64,000 bases of DNA from Chitinophaga pinensis (GTDB taxonomy: Bacteria; Bacteroidota; Bacteroidia; Chitinophagales; Chitinophagaceae). Below the pieces are notes generated by a model. That model saw only the letters and a program-made list of their open reading frames with translations. It was not told where the DNA came from and did not search any database. The position numbers and the translations under genes were made by a program. The DNA is taken from NCBI GenBank assembly GCA_945897185.1, contig CAMDFC010000002.1, forward strand, positions 1 to 64,000. The letters run 5' to 3'. Positions 56,983 through 64,000 of the stretch are shown here, in pieces; position 1 is the first letter of the stretch; each line of letters begins with the position of its first letter.

Positions 56983-59370
56983 ATGAAACCTCAAATCAAG
57001 AAAGTAGCAGTATTGGGTAGTGGTGTTATGGGATCAAGAATTGCCTGTCATTTCGCAGGTATTGGAATTCCAGTTCTATTAATGGATATCGTTTCTCCTG
57101 ATGCTAAGCCAGAATCAAAGAAAGCCGAGAAAAACAAACTGGTGAATACGGCATTGCAAAATGCAATCAAATCAAATCCTTCTCCTGTTTATACAAAAGA
57201 CGTTGTAAAAAAAATTACGACCGGAAATTTTGATGACGATCTTCCTCAAATTGCTTCGTGTGATTGGATAGTTGAAGTAGTTGTTGAACGATTAGAAATC
57301 AAACAACAATTGTTTGAAAAAGTAGAAAAGTATAGAAAATCTGGAACCATCATTACCTCAAATACCTCAGGTATTCCCATCCATATGATGGCGCAGGGCA
57401 GATCTGAGGATTTTCAAAAGCATTTTTGTGGGGCTCATTTTTTTAATCCTCCTCGGTACTTGAGGTTACTGGAAGTTATCCCAACACCAAAGACAGAAAA
57501 ATGGGTGGTTGATTTTCTCATGCAGTATGGTGATTTATACCTTGGAAAAACGACTGTACTTTGTAAGGATACACCTGGATTCATCGCAAACCGCATTGGT
57601 ATTTTTGGAATCATGTCACTATTGGGAACCAAAGAAAAAATGGGTTTTTCTATTGACGAAGTAGAGGCATTAACTGGTCCAATTATTGGTCGTCCTAAAT
57701 CAGCAACCTTCCGAACTGCAGATGTTGTAGGGATCGATACCATGATACATGTCGCAAAGGGATTGTATGATAATTGTCCTGATGACGAAGCGCGTGATCA
57801 ATTTAAAATTCCAGATTGGTTAAATAAGCTTGCAGAGAACAAATGGTTAGGTGATAAAACTGGACAAGGATTTTTTAAAAAAACCAAGAATGCAGCAGGG
57901 GAAAAAGAAATTCTGACTTTGGATTTAGAGACGATGGAATATGGACCTAGAAAGAAACCCAAATTTGCTGCTATTGAGGCTGCAAAGCCGATTGATGATC
58001 TTCATACAAGATTGAAAATGTTGTTTAATTCTCCAGATAAAGCTGGAGAATTTTACAGGGTATTTCACTACAACCTCTTTTCTTATATTTCAAATAGGGT
58101 TCCAGAAATTTCAGATTCTTTGCACAGCATTGATAACGCAATGATGACGGGATTTGGCTGGGAAATTGGAGCCTTTGAGTCATGGGATTTGTTGGGTGTT
58201 GAGAAGACCCTTGCAGATATGAAGAAAGGCGGACACAAAGTGGCAGCCTGGGTGGATGAAATGTTGGCTGCTGGTTTCAAAACTTTCTTTACCATCAAGG
58301 ATGGCAAAAGATTGGTCTATTCTCCAATTACAAAATCATTGGAATCCGTTTATGCACCCGGACAAGAAAATGCTTTCATTGTAATGAAACATTTTGAGGG
58401 TCAAACCGTATGGAAAAATAGTGCTTGCAGAACCTATCATTTGGGCGATGATGTATTGGGCTTGGAGTGGTATACCAAAATGGGCAGTATTGGTGGTGAA
58501 GTGTTAGAAGGCATACAAAAAAGTATTTCACTTGCAGAGGATAAATACAAAGGGTTGGTCATTGCAAATGAAGGAAATAACTTTTCGGCTGGTGCGAATG
58601 TGGGAATGATATTTATGTTGGCCATTGAACAGGAATACGATGAAATGGATATGGCTATTCGTATGTTCCAGAATAGCATGATGCGTGCCAGATACTCATC
58701 TATACCTGTTGTGGTTGCACCACATTCATTGTCACTTGGAGGTGCCTGTGAATTGAGCTTGCATTCGGATAAAATATGTGCTGCGGCTGAAACCTATATT
58801 GGCTTGGTAGAGCTTGGTATTGGTGTAATACCGGGTGGCGGTGGTACAAAAGAGTTTGTTTTACGTGCAGCAGATGAAATGCACGAAGATGAACCAGAAA
58901 CCATTACGTTAAAAAATAGGTTCATCAATATTGCCACAGCAAAAGTGGCAACATCTGCAGCAGAAGGTTTCCAAATAGGAGTACTGCGCAAGGGGTTGGA
59001 TGAAATCGTGATGAACCAAGGCAGAAGAATCAGCGAGGCAAAGCGTTCTGTAATTGAGATGTACAACAGCGGCTATGTAATGCCACAACAAAGAACGGAT
59101 ATCAAGGTATTGGGAAGAACAGGGCTTGGTGCTTTATTGGCTGGTATACATGTGATGAAAGAAGGAGGATATGCAACTGATCACGATGCATTTGTTGCAA
59201 AAAAACTTGCTTATGTTATGTGTGGGGGTGATCTTAGCGAACCTACACTTGTGTCTGAGCAATATCTGCTGGATTTAGAAAGAGAGGCTTTCTTAAGCCT
59301 GTGTGGCGAGAAGAAAACGCTTGAAAGAATTCAGTCAGTCATAAAGAGCGGAAGACCTATAAGAAATTAA
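56983..59370 (+). CDS. fadN: 3-hydroxyacyl-CoA dehydrogenase/enoyl-CoA hydratase (FadN-like)
   Basis: A bifunctional beta-oxidation enzyme of 795 aa with the dehydrogenase first and the hydratase last, the reverse of the FadB order and the same as Bacillus FadN. The NAD-binding loop is GSGVMGSRI at 12-20, with the HFFNPPRYLRLLEVIP and GFIANRIG motifs of the dehydrogenase. The C-terminal crotonase domain has E590 (GGACELS) and E610 (GLVELGIGVIPGGGGTK) as catalytic acids. A thiolase and an acyl-CoA dehydrogenase would be expected in the same pathway, but none follows here. The 5' region has an inverted repeat with a -7-like centre 15-37 nt upstream of the ATG. Confidence 0.93.
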   Translation: MKPQIKKVAVLGSGVMGSRIACHFAGIGIPVLLMDIVSPDAKPESKKAEKNKLVNTALQNAIKSNPSPVYTKDVVKKITTGNFDDDLPQIASCDWIVEVVVERLEIKQQLFEKVEKYRKSGTIITSNTSGIPIHMMAQGRSEDFQKHFCGAHFFNPPRYLRLLEVIPTPKTEKWVVDFLMQYGDLYLGKTTVLCKDTPGFIANRIGIFGIMSLLGTKEKMGFSIDEVEALTGPIIGRPKSATFRTADVVGIDTMIHVAKGLYDNCPDDEARDQFKIPDWLNKLAENKWLGDKTGQGFFKKTKNAAGEKEILTLDLETMEYGPRKKPKFAAIEAAKPIDDLHTRLKMLFNSPDKAGEFYRVFHYNLFSYISNRVPEISDSLHSIDNAMMTGFGWEIGAFESWDLLGVEKTLADMKKGGHKVAAWVDEMLAAGFKTFFTIKDGKRLVYSPITKSLESVYAPGQENAFIVMKHFEGQTVWKNSACRTYHLGDDVLGLEWYTKMGSIGGEVLEGIQKSISLAEDKYKGLVIANEGNNFSAGANVGMIFMLAIEQEYDEMDMAIRMFQNSMMRARYSSIPVVVAPHSLSLGGACELSLHSDKICAAAETYIGLVELGIGVIPGGGGTKEFVLRAADEMHEDEPETITLKNRFINIATAKVATSAAEGFQIGVLRKGLDEIVMNQGRRISEAKRSVIEMYNSGYVMPQQRTDIKVLGRTGLGALLAGIHVMKEGGYATDHDAFVAKKLAYVMCGGDLSEPTLVSEQYLLDLEREAFLSLCGEKKTLERIQSVIKSGRPIRN

Positions 59371-59423
59371 TTTTTAGCGTTTTATTGGCAGTAGATTTTA
59401 TGAATGGTAAATCGAATACTCAA

Positions 59424-59442
59424 TTTACATTTACCTTGTAAA
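59424..59442. repeat. Small palindrome before the ABC transporter gene
   Basis: TTTACA and TGTAAA arms are separated by 7 bp, with TACCTTG at 59432-59438 as a -7-like element 15 nt before the ATG at 59453. Possibly an operator over a promoter. No regulator is encoded beside it. Confidence 0.3.
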
Positions 59443-59452
59443 AAATTCTACC

Positions 59453-60349
59453 ATGTCTGTTTTACAGATACACAATTTATCAAAGTCTTACGGTAAGATT
59501 AAGGCATTGAATGATGTTTCATTTGATGTTTCAAGTGGGTCGGTTTTCGGGCTGCTCGGACCCAATGGTAGTGGAAAGACAACACTACTCAGTATTATTT
59601 TGGATATTCTTGGTCCGGATGCTGGAAGCTATTCTTGGTTTGGTCAGCCTTCAACCCATGTTCATAGACAACATATTGGTTCTTTGTTGGAAACTCCCAA
59701 TTTTTATCATTACCTCTCTGCTGTTCAAAATCTTCGTGTAACTCAATCTATTAGTCAAAGGGGTGATGAAATTGCAATTGAAAATGTGTTGAAGACAGTC
59801 AATTTATACGACCGCAGAAACTCTCGTTTCAGTACATACAGTCTTGGGATGAAGCAAAGATTAGCGATTGCGGCAGCATTGCTAGGAAACCCAAAGGTTT
59901 TGTTGTTGGATGAACCCACCAACGGATTGGATCCAGTGGGTATTGCAGAAATTCGCGATTTAATAAAGGGACTTTCAGCAGCGGGACATACCGTAATAAT
60001 GGCAAGCCATTTGTTAGATGAAGTTGAAAGAATATGTGATCATGTTGCAATTCTGAAATTTGGACAATTAATTACAAGCGGCCCCGTTCAGTCAGTTCTG
60101 GCTGATGAAGATTGTTACTTGTTAAATGCAAATGACCAAGAAGTTTTAGCATCCGTTATGCAAAATTTTCCCGGTATTAGTCGAGTTTCAAAAACGACAG
60201 ATGGTTTAGAATGTTATTTTAAAATTGTAGACATTGCTCCAGAGTCTATCAACCAATATTGCTTTACACATGATTTGGTCTTAAGTAAGTTGGTTCAAAA
60301 AAAGAAAAGACTAGAAGAGAAATTCTTTGAGCTAACCGCACAACCCTAA
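59453..60349 (+). CDS. ABC transporter ATP-binding protein
   Basis: The cytoplasmic ATPase of an ABC-2-type exporter. The 298-aa protein has Walker A GPNGSGKTT at 36-44, the signature YSLGMKQRLAIAAAL near 137-151, and Walker B with LLLDEPTNGLDP. The C-terminal 80 residues form the usual DUF4162-like tail of this class. The permease gene begins 11 bp later, so the two form one system. The substrate is unknown; relatives include antibiotic or lipid exporters and gliding-type systems, and nothing here discriminates. Confidence 0.93.
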   Translation: MSVLQIHNLSKSYGKIKALNDVSFDVSSGSVFGLLGPNGSGKTTLLSIILDILGPDAGSYSWFGQPSTHVHRQHIGSLLETPNFYHYLSAVQNLRVTQSISQRGDEIAIENVLKTVNLYDRRNSRFSTYSLGMKQRLAIAAALLGNPKVLLLDEPTNGLDPVGIAEIRDLIKGLSAAGHTVIMASHLLDEVERICDHVAILKFGQLITSGPVQSVLADEDCYLLNANDQEVLASVMQNFPGISRVSKTTDGLECYFKIVDIAPESINQYCFTHDLVLSKLVQKKKRLEEKFFELTAQP

Positions 60350-60360
60350 AAAATTTACTT

Positions 60361-61197
60361 ATGTTTTTAAATATTATAAAAACAGAATGGCTCAAATTAA
60401 AAAATTATTTGACATTTTGGTTGTTGCTCTTGGCTACTGCCATTTCATACCCAGGTATCAATGCCATTGTTTATTATGGATACGACGAATCCACCAAGCC
60501 TAAAAATCAAAGTGGACAATTGATAAAAATGTTAGTGGGAAATCCTTTTCATTTTCCTGAGGTTTATCACACTACAGCCTTTTTAAGCTCTTTTTTTACT
60601 TTTATTCCTGCGATAGTCGTTATTATGCTTATCACCAATGAGTACATGTTTAAAACACACCGTCAAAATATCATCGATGGTTGGCAGAAAAAAACATTTG
60701 TTTGGGGAAAGTTCATTAGTGTGGTTTTGGTTTCTTTAATTGTAACACTATTTTATATTGCAGTTGCTACCGTATTGGGTTATATAGCCACACCTGATTT
60801 AGACAAAGTGGAGGTTTTTGCAAAAGCCAAATATATTCCACTATTTTTTCTTCAAATCTTTACACAGTTGTCTTTTGCTTTTCTTCTTGGGCTACTTTTT
60901 CGCAAAGCATTTGTTGCCTATGGTTTTTTTATTTTTTATGGATTGATTTTTGAAAATATTGCAGTTGCTTTTTTAAAATTGAAGATAAAGCAGTTGGGCG
61001 GGGTAGATTATGGACAATTTCTTCCACTTGAAATATCTGATAGATTGATTCCAGTGCCTGCGTTTATAGGTAGGTTTAATGATACGGATTATAAAATTGC
61101 ACTCGAAAGTATTGATCGACACGTTATCTATTCTTTGGTATTTATCTTATTAACGTGGTTTTTTTCTTTTTATATATTCAAAAAGCGTGACCTCTGA
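60361..61197 (+). CDS. ABC-2-type permease
   Basis: A 278-aa integral membrane protein with six predicted hydrophobic segments (about 15-35, 63-85, 116-140, 158-180, 188-205 and 250-272), matching the ABC2_membrane class of the partner ATPase encoded immediately upstream. No substrate-specific motif is recognised. Its stop codon overlaps the ATG of the following secreted-protein gene by one base (TGATG), so the three genes form a translationally coupled unit. Confidence 0.85.
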   Translation: MFLNIIKTEWLKLKNYLTFWLLLLATAISYPGINAIVYYGYDESTKPKNQSGQLIKMLVGNPFHFPEVYHTTAFLSSFFTFIPAIVVIMLITNEYMFKTHRQNIIDGWQKKTFVWGKFISVVLVSLIVTLFYIAVATVLGYIATPDLDKVEVFAKAKYIPLFFLQIFTQLSFAFLLGLLFRKAFVAYGFFIFYGLIFENIAVAFLKLKIKQLGGVDYGQFLPLEISDRLIPVPAFIGRFNDTDYKIALESIDRHVIYSLVFILLTWFFSFYIFKKRDL

Positions 61198-61715
61198 TGA
61201 AAGCTGTACATGTATTTATTCTGTTGGGTATTTTATTTTTTTCAAATCAAGTATCCGGCCAGCACGCCTCCAAGATAAAGGCAGCGGCATTGGATATGGG
61301 CAATGCACTCGTTCAAAAAAATAGTACAAAATTTATTGATTACATGCATCCCGTAATGGTTGAATTGGCTGGTGGAGAACAACAGTTACGTTTAATCTCC
61401 GATTCTGCTTTGAAAGTTTTTGAGCAATTTGGTGGTCGAGTTTCCAAGATTACTTTTGGTAATCCTGGTGAAGTTGTCAAACACAAGAAAATGTTGCAGT
61501 CGGTTATCCCCCAAACCATTTCGCTGACTTCTTTTATGGGGGATGTAGAATTGTCGACCAGCTTGATTGCAATTTCAGAGGACGATGGCGGTAAATGGAA
61601 GTTTATTGATACCAATTTGTTCAGTTTGAAGGAGATAAAATCCGCAATGCCTGACCTGAGTCCCGCTTTGGTCATACCAAAATCAGCTCCTCCGAAGATT
61701 ACAATGAAACAGTAA
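61197..61715 (+). CDS. Secreted protein of unknown function, coupled to the ABC genes
   Basis: A 172-aa protein with an N-terminal signal peptide (about 1-21, ending SGQ). The mature part is a single small domain of mixed alpha/beta character with a run of conserved-looking hydrophobics (MGNALVQKNSTKFIDYMHPVMVELAGG and GKWKFIDTNLF). The alternation resembles a nuclear-transport-factor-like or DUF4864-type fold, but I do not recognise a family with confidence. It overlaps the permease gene by one base, so it may be a periplasmic partner of that transporter, though coupling could be positional only. Confidence 0.75.
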   Translation: MKAVHVFILLGILFFSNQVSGQHASKIKAAALDMGNALVQKNSTKFIDYMHPVMVELAGGEQQLRLISDSALKVFEQFGGRVSKITFGNPGEVVKHKKMLQSVIPQTISLTSFMGDVELSTSLIAISEDDGGKWKFIDTNLFSLKEIKSAMPDLSPALVIPKSAPPKITMKQ

Positions 61716-61750
61716 TTTTCTTATCTTGTATTTCCTCAAAAAACAAAACC

Positions 61751-64000
61751 ATGACAAGGATCCTTCTCGTTATTTTGTCGCTCTGCTCTATTGTCAGTTT
61801 ACAAGCACAAAAGAAAAAAGCGACCGAAACAAAACCTGCTTCAACTGCAGCATCCATCGATGCAAGTTTATTAAAGAATATTAATTACCGTTTATTAGGA
61901 CCATTTAGAGGCGGACGAAGTGCTGCGGTATCAGGTAGTTACAAACAAAAAAATACATTTTATTTCGGAGCAACCGGTGGTGGAGTTTGGAAAACAACTG
62001 ATGCGGGTAGTAATTGGAAGAATGTATCTGATAAGTTTTTTGGTAGTACAATTGGTGCTGTTGAAGTGGCCCCCTCCAATGACAATATTGTTTATGTTGG
62101 CGAAGGGGAAAACTCAATGCGTGGTAATGTTTCTGAAGGTTTAGGCGGTATGTGGAAGTCTGAAGACGCAGGAAAGACCTGGAAGAATATCGGACTAAAA
62201 GATGGTAGGCATATTACCAATATTATGATACACCCTGATGACGCAAACACAGTTTGGGTAGGAGTAATGGGACATCTTTTCGGCCCAAACAAGGAAAGGG
62301 GTATTTTCAAATCAACAGATGGTGGAAAAACCTGGAAACATGTTTTGTTTATAAATGAACAAACAGGATGTAGCGACCTAGTAATGGAACCCGGCACTCC
62401 CTCTGTACTTTATGCTGGAACATGGCGTGTAATCAGAACTCCATCTAGTTTAGAAAGTGGTGGTGATGGAAGTGGATTGTGGAAGAGTACAGATGGGGGA
62501 GAAACATGGTCAAACATCAGTGCTACTAAAGGTCTGCCTAAAGGCACATGGGGAATAGTTGGTGTAGCCGTTGCTCCATCAAATACAGACAAAGTTTACG
62601 CTATCATTGAAAATGAAAAAGGTGGTTTGTACATGAGTGCAGATGGCGGACAAACCTGGTCTTTGCAAAGCAGTGATAACAATATTCGTCAGCGTGCTTG
62701 GTATTATACTAAAGTTTTTGTTGACCCCAAAAACGAAAATCTCGTTTATTGTCCTAATGTGAATTTCATGAAAAGCCGCGATGGCGGTAAAACATTTCAA
62801 TCGCTTAGAACCCCGCACGGCGATCACCATGATTTGTGGATTGACCCAACAGACGGTAAGCGAATGATTGTTGCAGATGACGGCGGTGCTCAAGTAAGCT
62901 TTGATGAAGCGAATACCTGGAGCACTTATATGAATCAGCCTACATCGCAATTGTATAGGGTTAGTACTGATAATTCTTTCCCTTACCGGGTTTTGGCAGC
63001 GCAACAAGACAATTCTACATTAAGGATTAAGTCGGCTACCTATGGCTCTTATATTACAGAGCAAGATTGGGATGTTACAGCAGGTTCAGAAAGCGGATAT
63101 GTTGTTGCAGATCCATCCAATCCGGATATTGCTTATGGTGGAAACTATGGTGGTTATTTATCCAGACTGGATCACCGAACTGGAGAAAACCGTGCGATCT
63201 CTGTGTGGCCCGATAACCCAATGGGTGGTGGTGCTGATGTATTGAAATACAGGTTCCAATGGAATTTCCCGATTTTCTTTTCTCCACATAATTCAAAGCG
63301 TTTGTATGCCGCAGGAAATGCATTGTTTGTTACTGAAAATGAAGGAGCAAGTTGGAAGCAGATTTCACCGGATCTAACAACCAACGACAAATCTAAACAG
63401 TTATCTAGTGGCGGACCAATTACAAAAGACAATACTTCTGTTGAATATTATTGTACCATTTTTACTGCAATCGAAAGTAGTCTTGAAAAAGATTTGTTGT
63501 GGGCCGGTAGTGATGATGGATTGATACATATCAGTAAAGATGGTGGTGCTAACTGGTTAAACGTTACGCCAAAGGATGCGCCAAAATGGATGATGTGGAA
63601 TGCCATTGATGTAGATCCATTCAAAAAAGGAGCAGCGTATATTACTGGAACAAGATACAAGGTGGATGATTTTACGCCATATATCTACAAAACTGAAGAT
63701 TATGGACAAACATGGAAGCTCATCACCAATGGAATTGATCCTATGCACTTCACCAGAGTTGCAAGGGCAGACCACAAAAGACCAGGTCTGTTGTATGCTG
63801 GAACAGAATATGGTATGTACATCAGCTACAACGATGGCGCTTCTTGGCATTCGTTTCAATTGAATTTACCAATTGTTCCAATTACAGACTTAGTAATTAA
63901 GAACAATGATTTAGTTGTGGCTACACAAGGACGTGCTTTGTGGGTGATTGATGATTTGTCTTTGGCACAACAAATGGATCCTGCAATCAAATCCAAATCA
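61751..64000 (+). CDS. Large secreted BNR/sortilin-like repeat protein, partial at right edge
   Basis: An open frame of 750 codons from the ATG at 61751 to the window end, with no stop reached, so the C-terminus is missing. A signal peptide covers about residues 1-20 (ending LQAQ). The mature part carries at least ten copies of the BNR/Asp-box pattern S/T-x-D-x-G-x-T/N-W (for example TTDAGSNW, STDGGKTW, SADGGQTW, SKDGGANW), spaced 40-90 residues, which predicts one or two beta-propellers as in sortilin/VPS10-like or sialidase-like proteins. Bacteroidota homologues are often annotated as glycosyl hydrolases of about 1000 aa, without a proven catalytic site. I see no clear catalytic acid. Confidence 0.85.
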   Translation, partial: MTRILLVILSLCSIVSLQAQKKKATETKPASTAASIDASLLKNINYRLLGPFRGGRSAAVSGSYKQKNTFYFGATGGGVWKTTDAGSNWKNVSDKFFGSTIGAVEVAPSNDNIVYVGEGENSMRGNVSEGLGGMWKSEDAGKTWKNIGLKDGRHITNIMIHPDDANTVWVGVMGHLFGPNKERGIFKSTDGGKTWKHVLFINEQTGCSDLVMEPGTPSVLYAGTWRVIRTPSSLESGGDGSGLWKSTDGGETWSNISATKGLPKGTWGIVGVAVAPSNTDKVYAIIENEKGGLYMSADGGQTWSLQSSDNNIRQRAWYYTKVFVDPKNENLVYCPNVNFMKSRDGGKTFQSLRTPHGDHHDLWIDPTDGKRMIVADDGGAQVSFDEANTWSTYMNQPTSQLYRVSTDNSFPYRVLAAQQDNSTLRIKSATYGSYITEQDWDVTAGSESGYVVADPSNPDIAYGGNYGGYLSRLDHRTGENRAISVWPDNPMGGGADVLKYRFQWNFPIFFSPHNSKRLYAAGNALFVTENEGASWKQISPDLTTNDKSKQLSSGGPITKDNTSVEYYCTIFTAIESSLEKDLLWAGSDDGLIHISKDGGANWLNVTPKDAPKWMMWNAIDVDPFKKGAAYITGTRYKVDDFTPYIYKTEDYGQTWKLITNGIDPMHFTRVARADHKRPGLLYAGTEYGMYISYNDGASWHSFQLNLPIVPITDLVIKNNDLVVATQGRALWVIDDLSLAQQMDPAIKSKS

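Overview
The window is about 64 kb of compact, gene-dense chromosome from a Bacteroidota bacterium, most likely in the Chitinophagales/Chitinophagaceae (a Sediminibacterium-like relative is an inference). The evidence is the AT-leaning composition, starts without Shine-Dalgarno sequences, repeated Bacteroidota-type -7 elements (TAnnTTTG) close to start codons, an atpD-atpC pair detached from the other ATP synthase genes, an ftsX-DUF3098-uppP gene order, and a dcw cluster of the Bacteroidota type that ends in an FtsZ with a very long linker. Almost everything is housekeeping. I see no insertion sequence, prophage, CRISPR array, rRNA or tRNA.

Layout. 1-5 kb: a DUF3108 protein, then a leftward operon ftsX, DUF3098, uppP, an MFS transporter and a metallo-beta-lactamase-fold hydrolase. 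5-9 kb: leuS and ruvB rightward. 9-14 kb: an OmpR-type response regulator, then copper ATPase and recQ leftward, with a 370-bp spacer that holds an apparent orphan promoter plus terminator on the + strand. 14-17 kb: tsaE, an alanine dehydrogenase-family gene and a sugar-nucleotidyltransferase. 17-25 kb: leftward fumC, enoyl-CoA hydratase, B12-binding protein, gltX, then a CoA-binding protein, pyruvate dehydrogenase E2 and dnaX. 25-29 kb: a glycerol uptake and catabolism operon glpK-glpD-glpF. 29-31 kb: atpD-atpC. 31-36.7 kb: a GH16 lipoprotein, an MFS transporter, YqgE, a sensor histidine kinase and queA. 36.8-52.8 kb: the complete dcw run mraZ, rsmH, ftsL, PBP/ftsI, murE, mraY, murD, ftsW, murG, murC, ftsQ, ftsA, ftsZ, closed by a strong terminator. 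52.8-64 kb: an epimerase-family protein, an LD-carboxypeptidase, metG, a FadN-like beta-oxidation enzyme, a two-gene ABC exporter with a coupled secreted protein, and a large BNR-repeat secreted protein that runs off the right edge.

How the parts work together. The peptidoglycan theme is strong: UppP recycles the lipid carrier, the dcw genes make and polymerise lipid II, FtsX, FtsQ, FtsL, FtsA and FtsZ build the divisome, and the LD-carboxypeptidase trims or recycles muropeptides. Central metabolism is represented by pyruvate dehydrogenase E2, fumarase, glycerol catabolism, ATP synthase subunits and fatty-acid oxidation.

The most interesting signals are not accessory genes but regulatory architecture. 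There is a ten-A run in dnaX at which slippage in either direction gives an immediate stop and so a gamma-like short subunit. A period-10 triple repeat before mraZ looks like an MraZ operator, next to a small cluster of DnaA-box-like sites. An orphan promoter-terminator unit lies at the recQ 3' end. A recurrent placement of -7 elements 4-8 nt before start codons implies leaderless or near-leaderless mRNAs. I found no convincing new defence or biosynthetic system.
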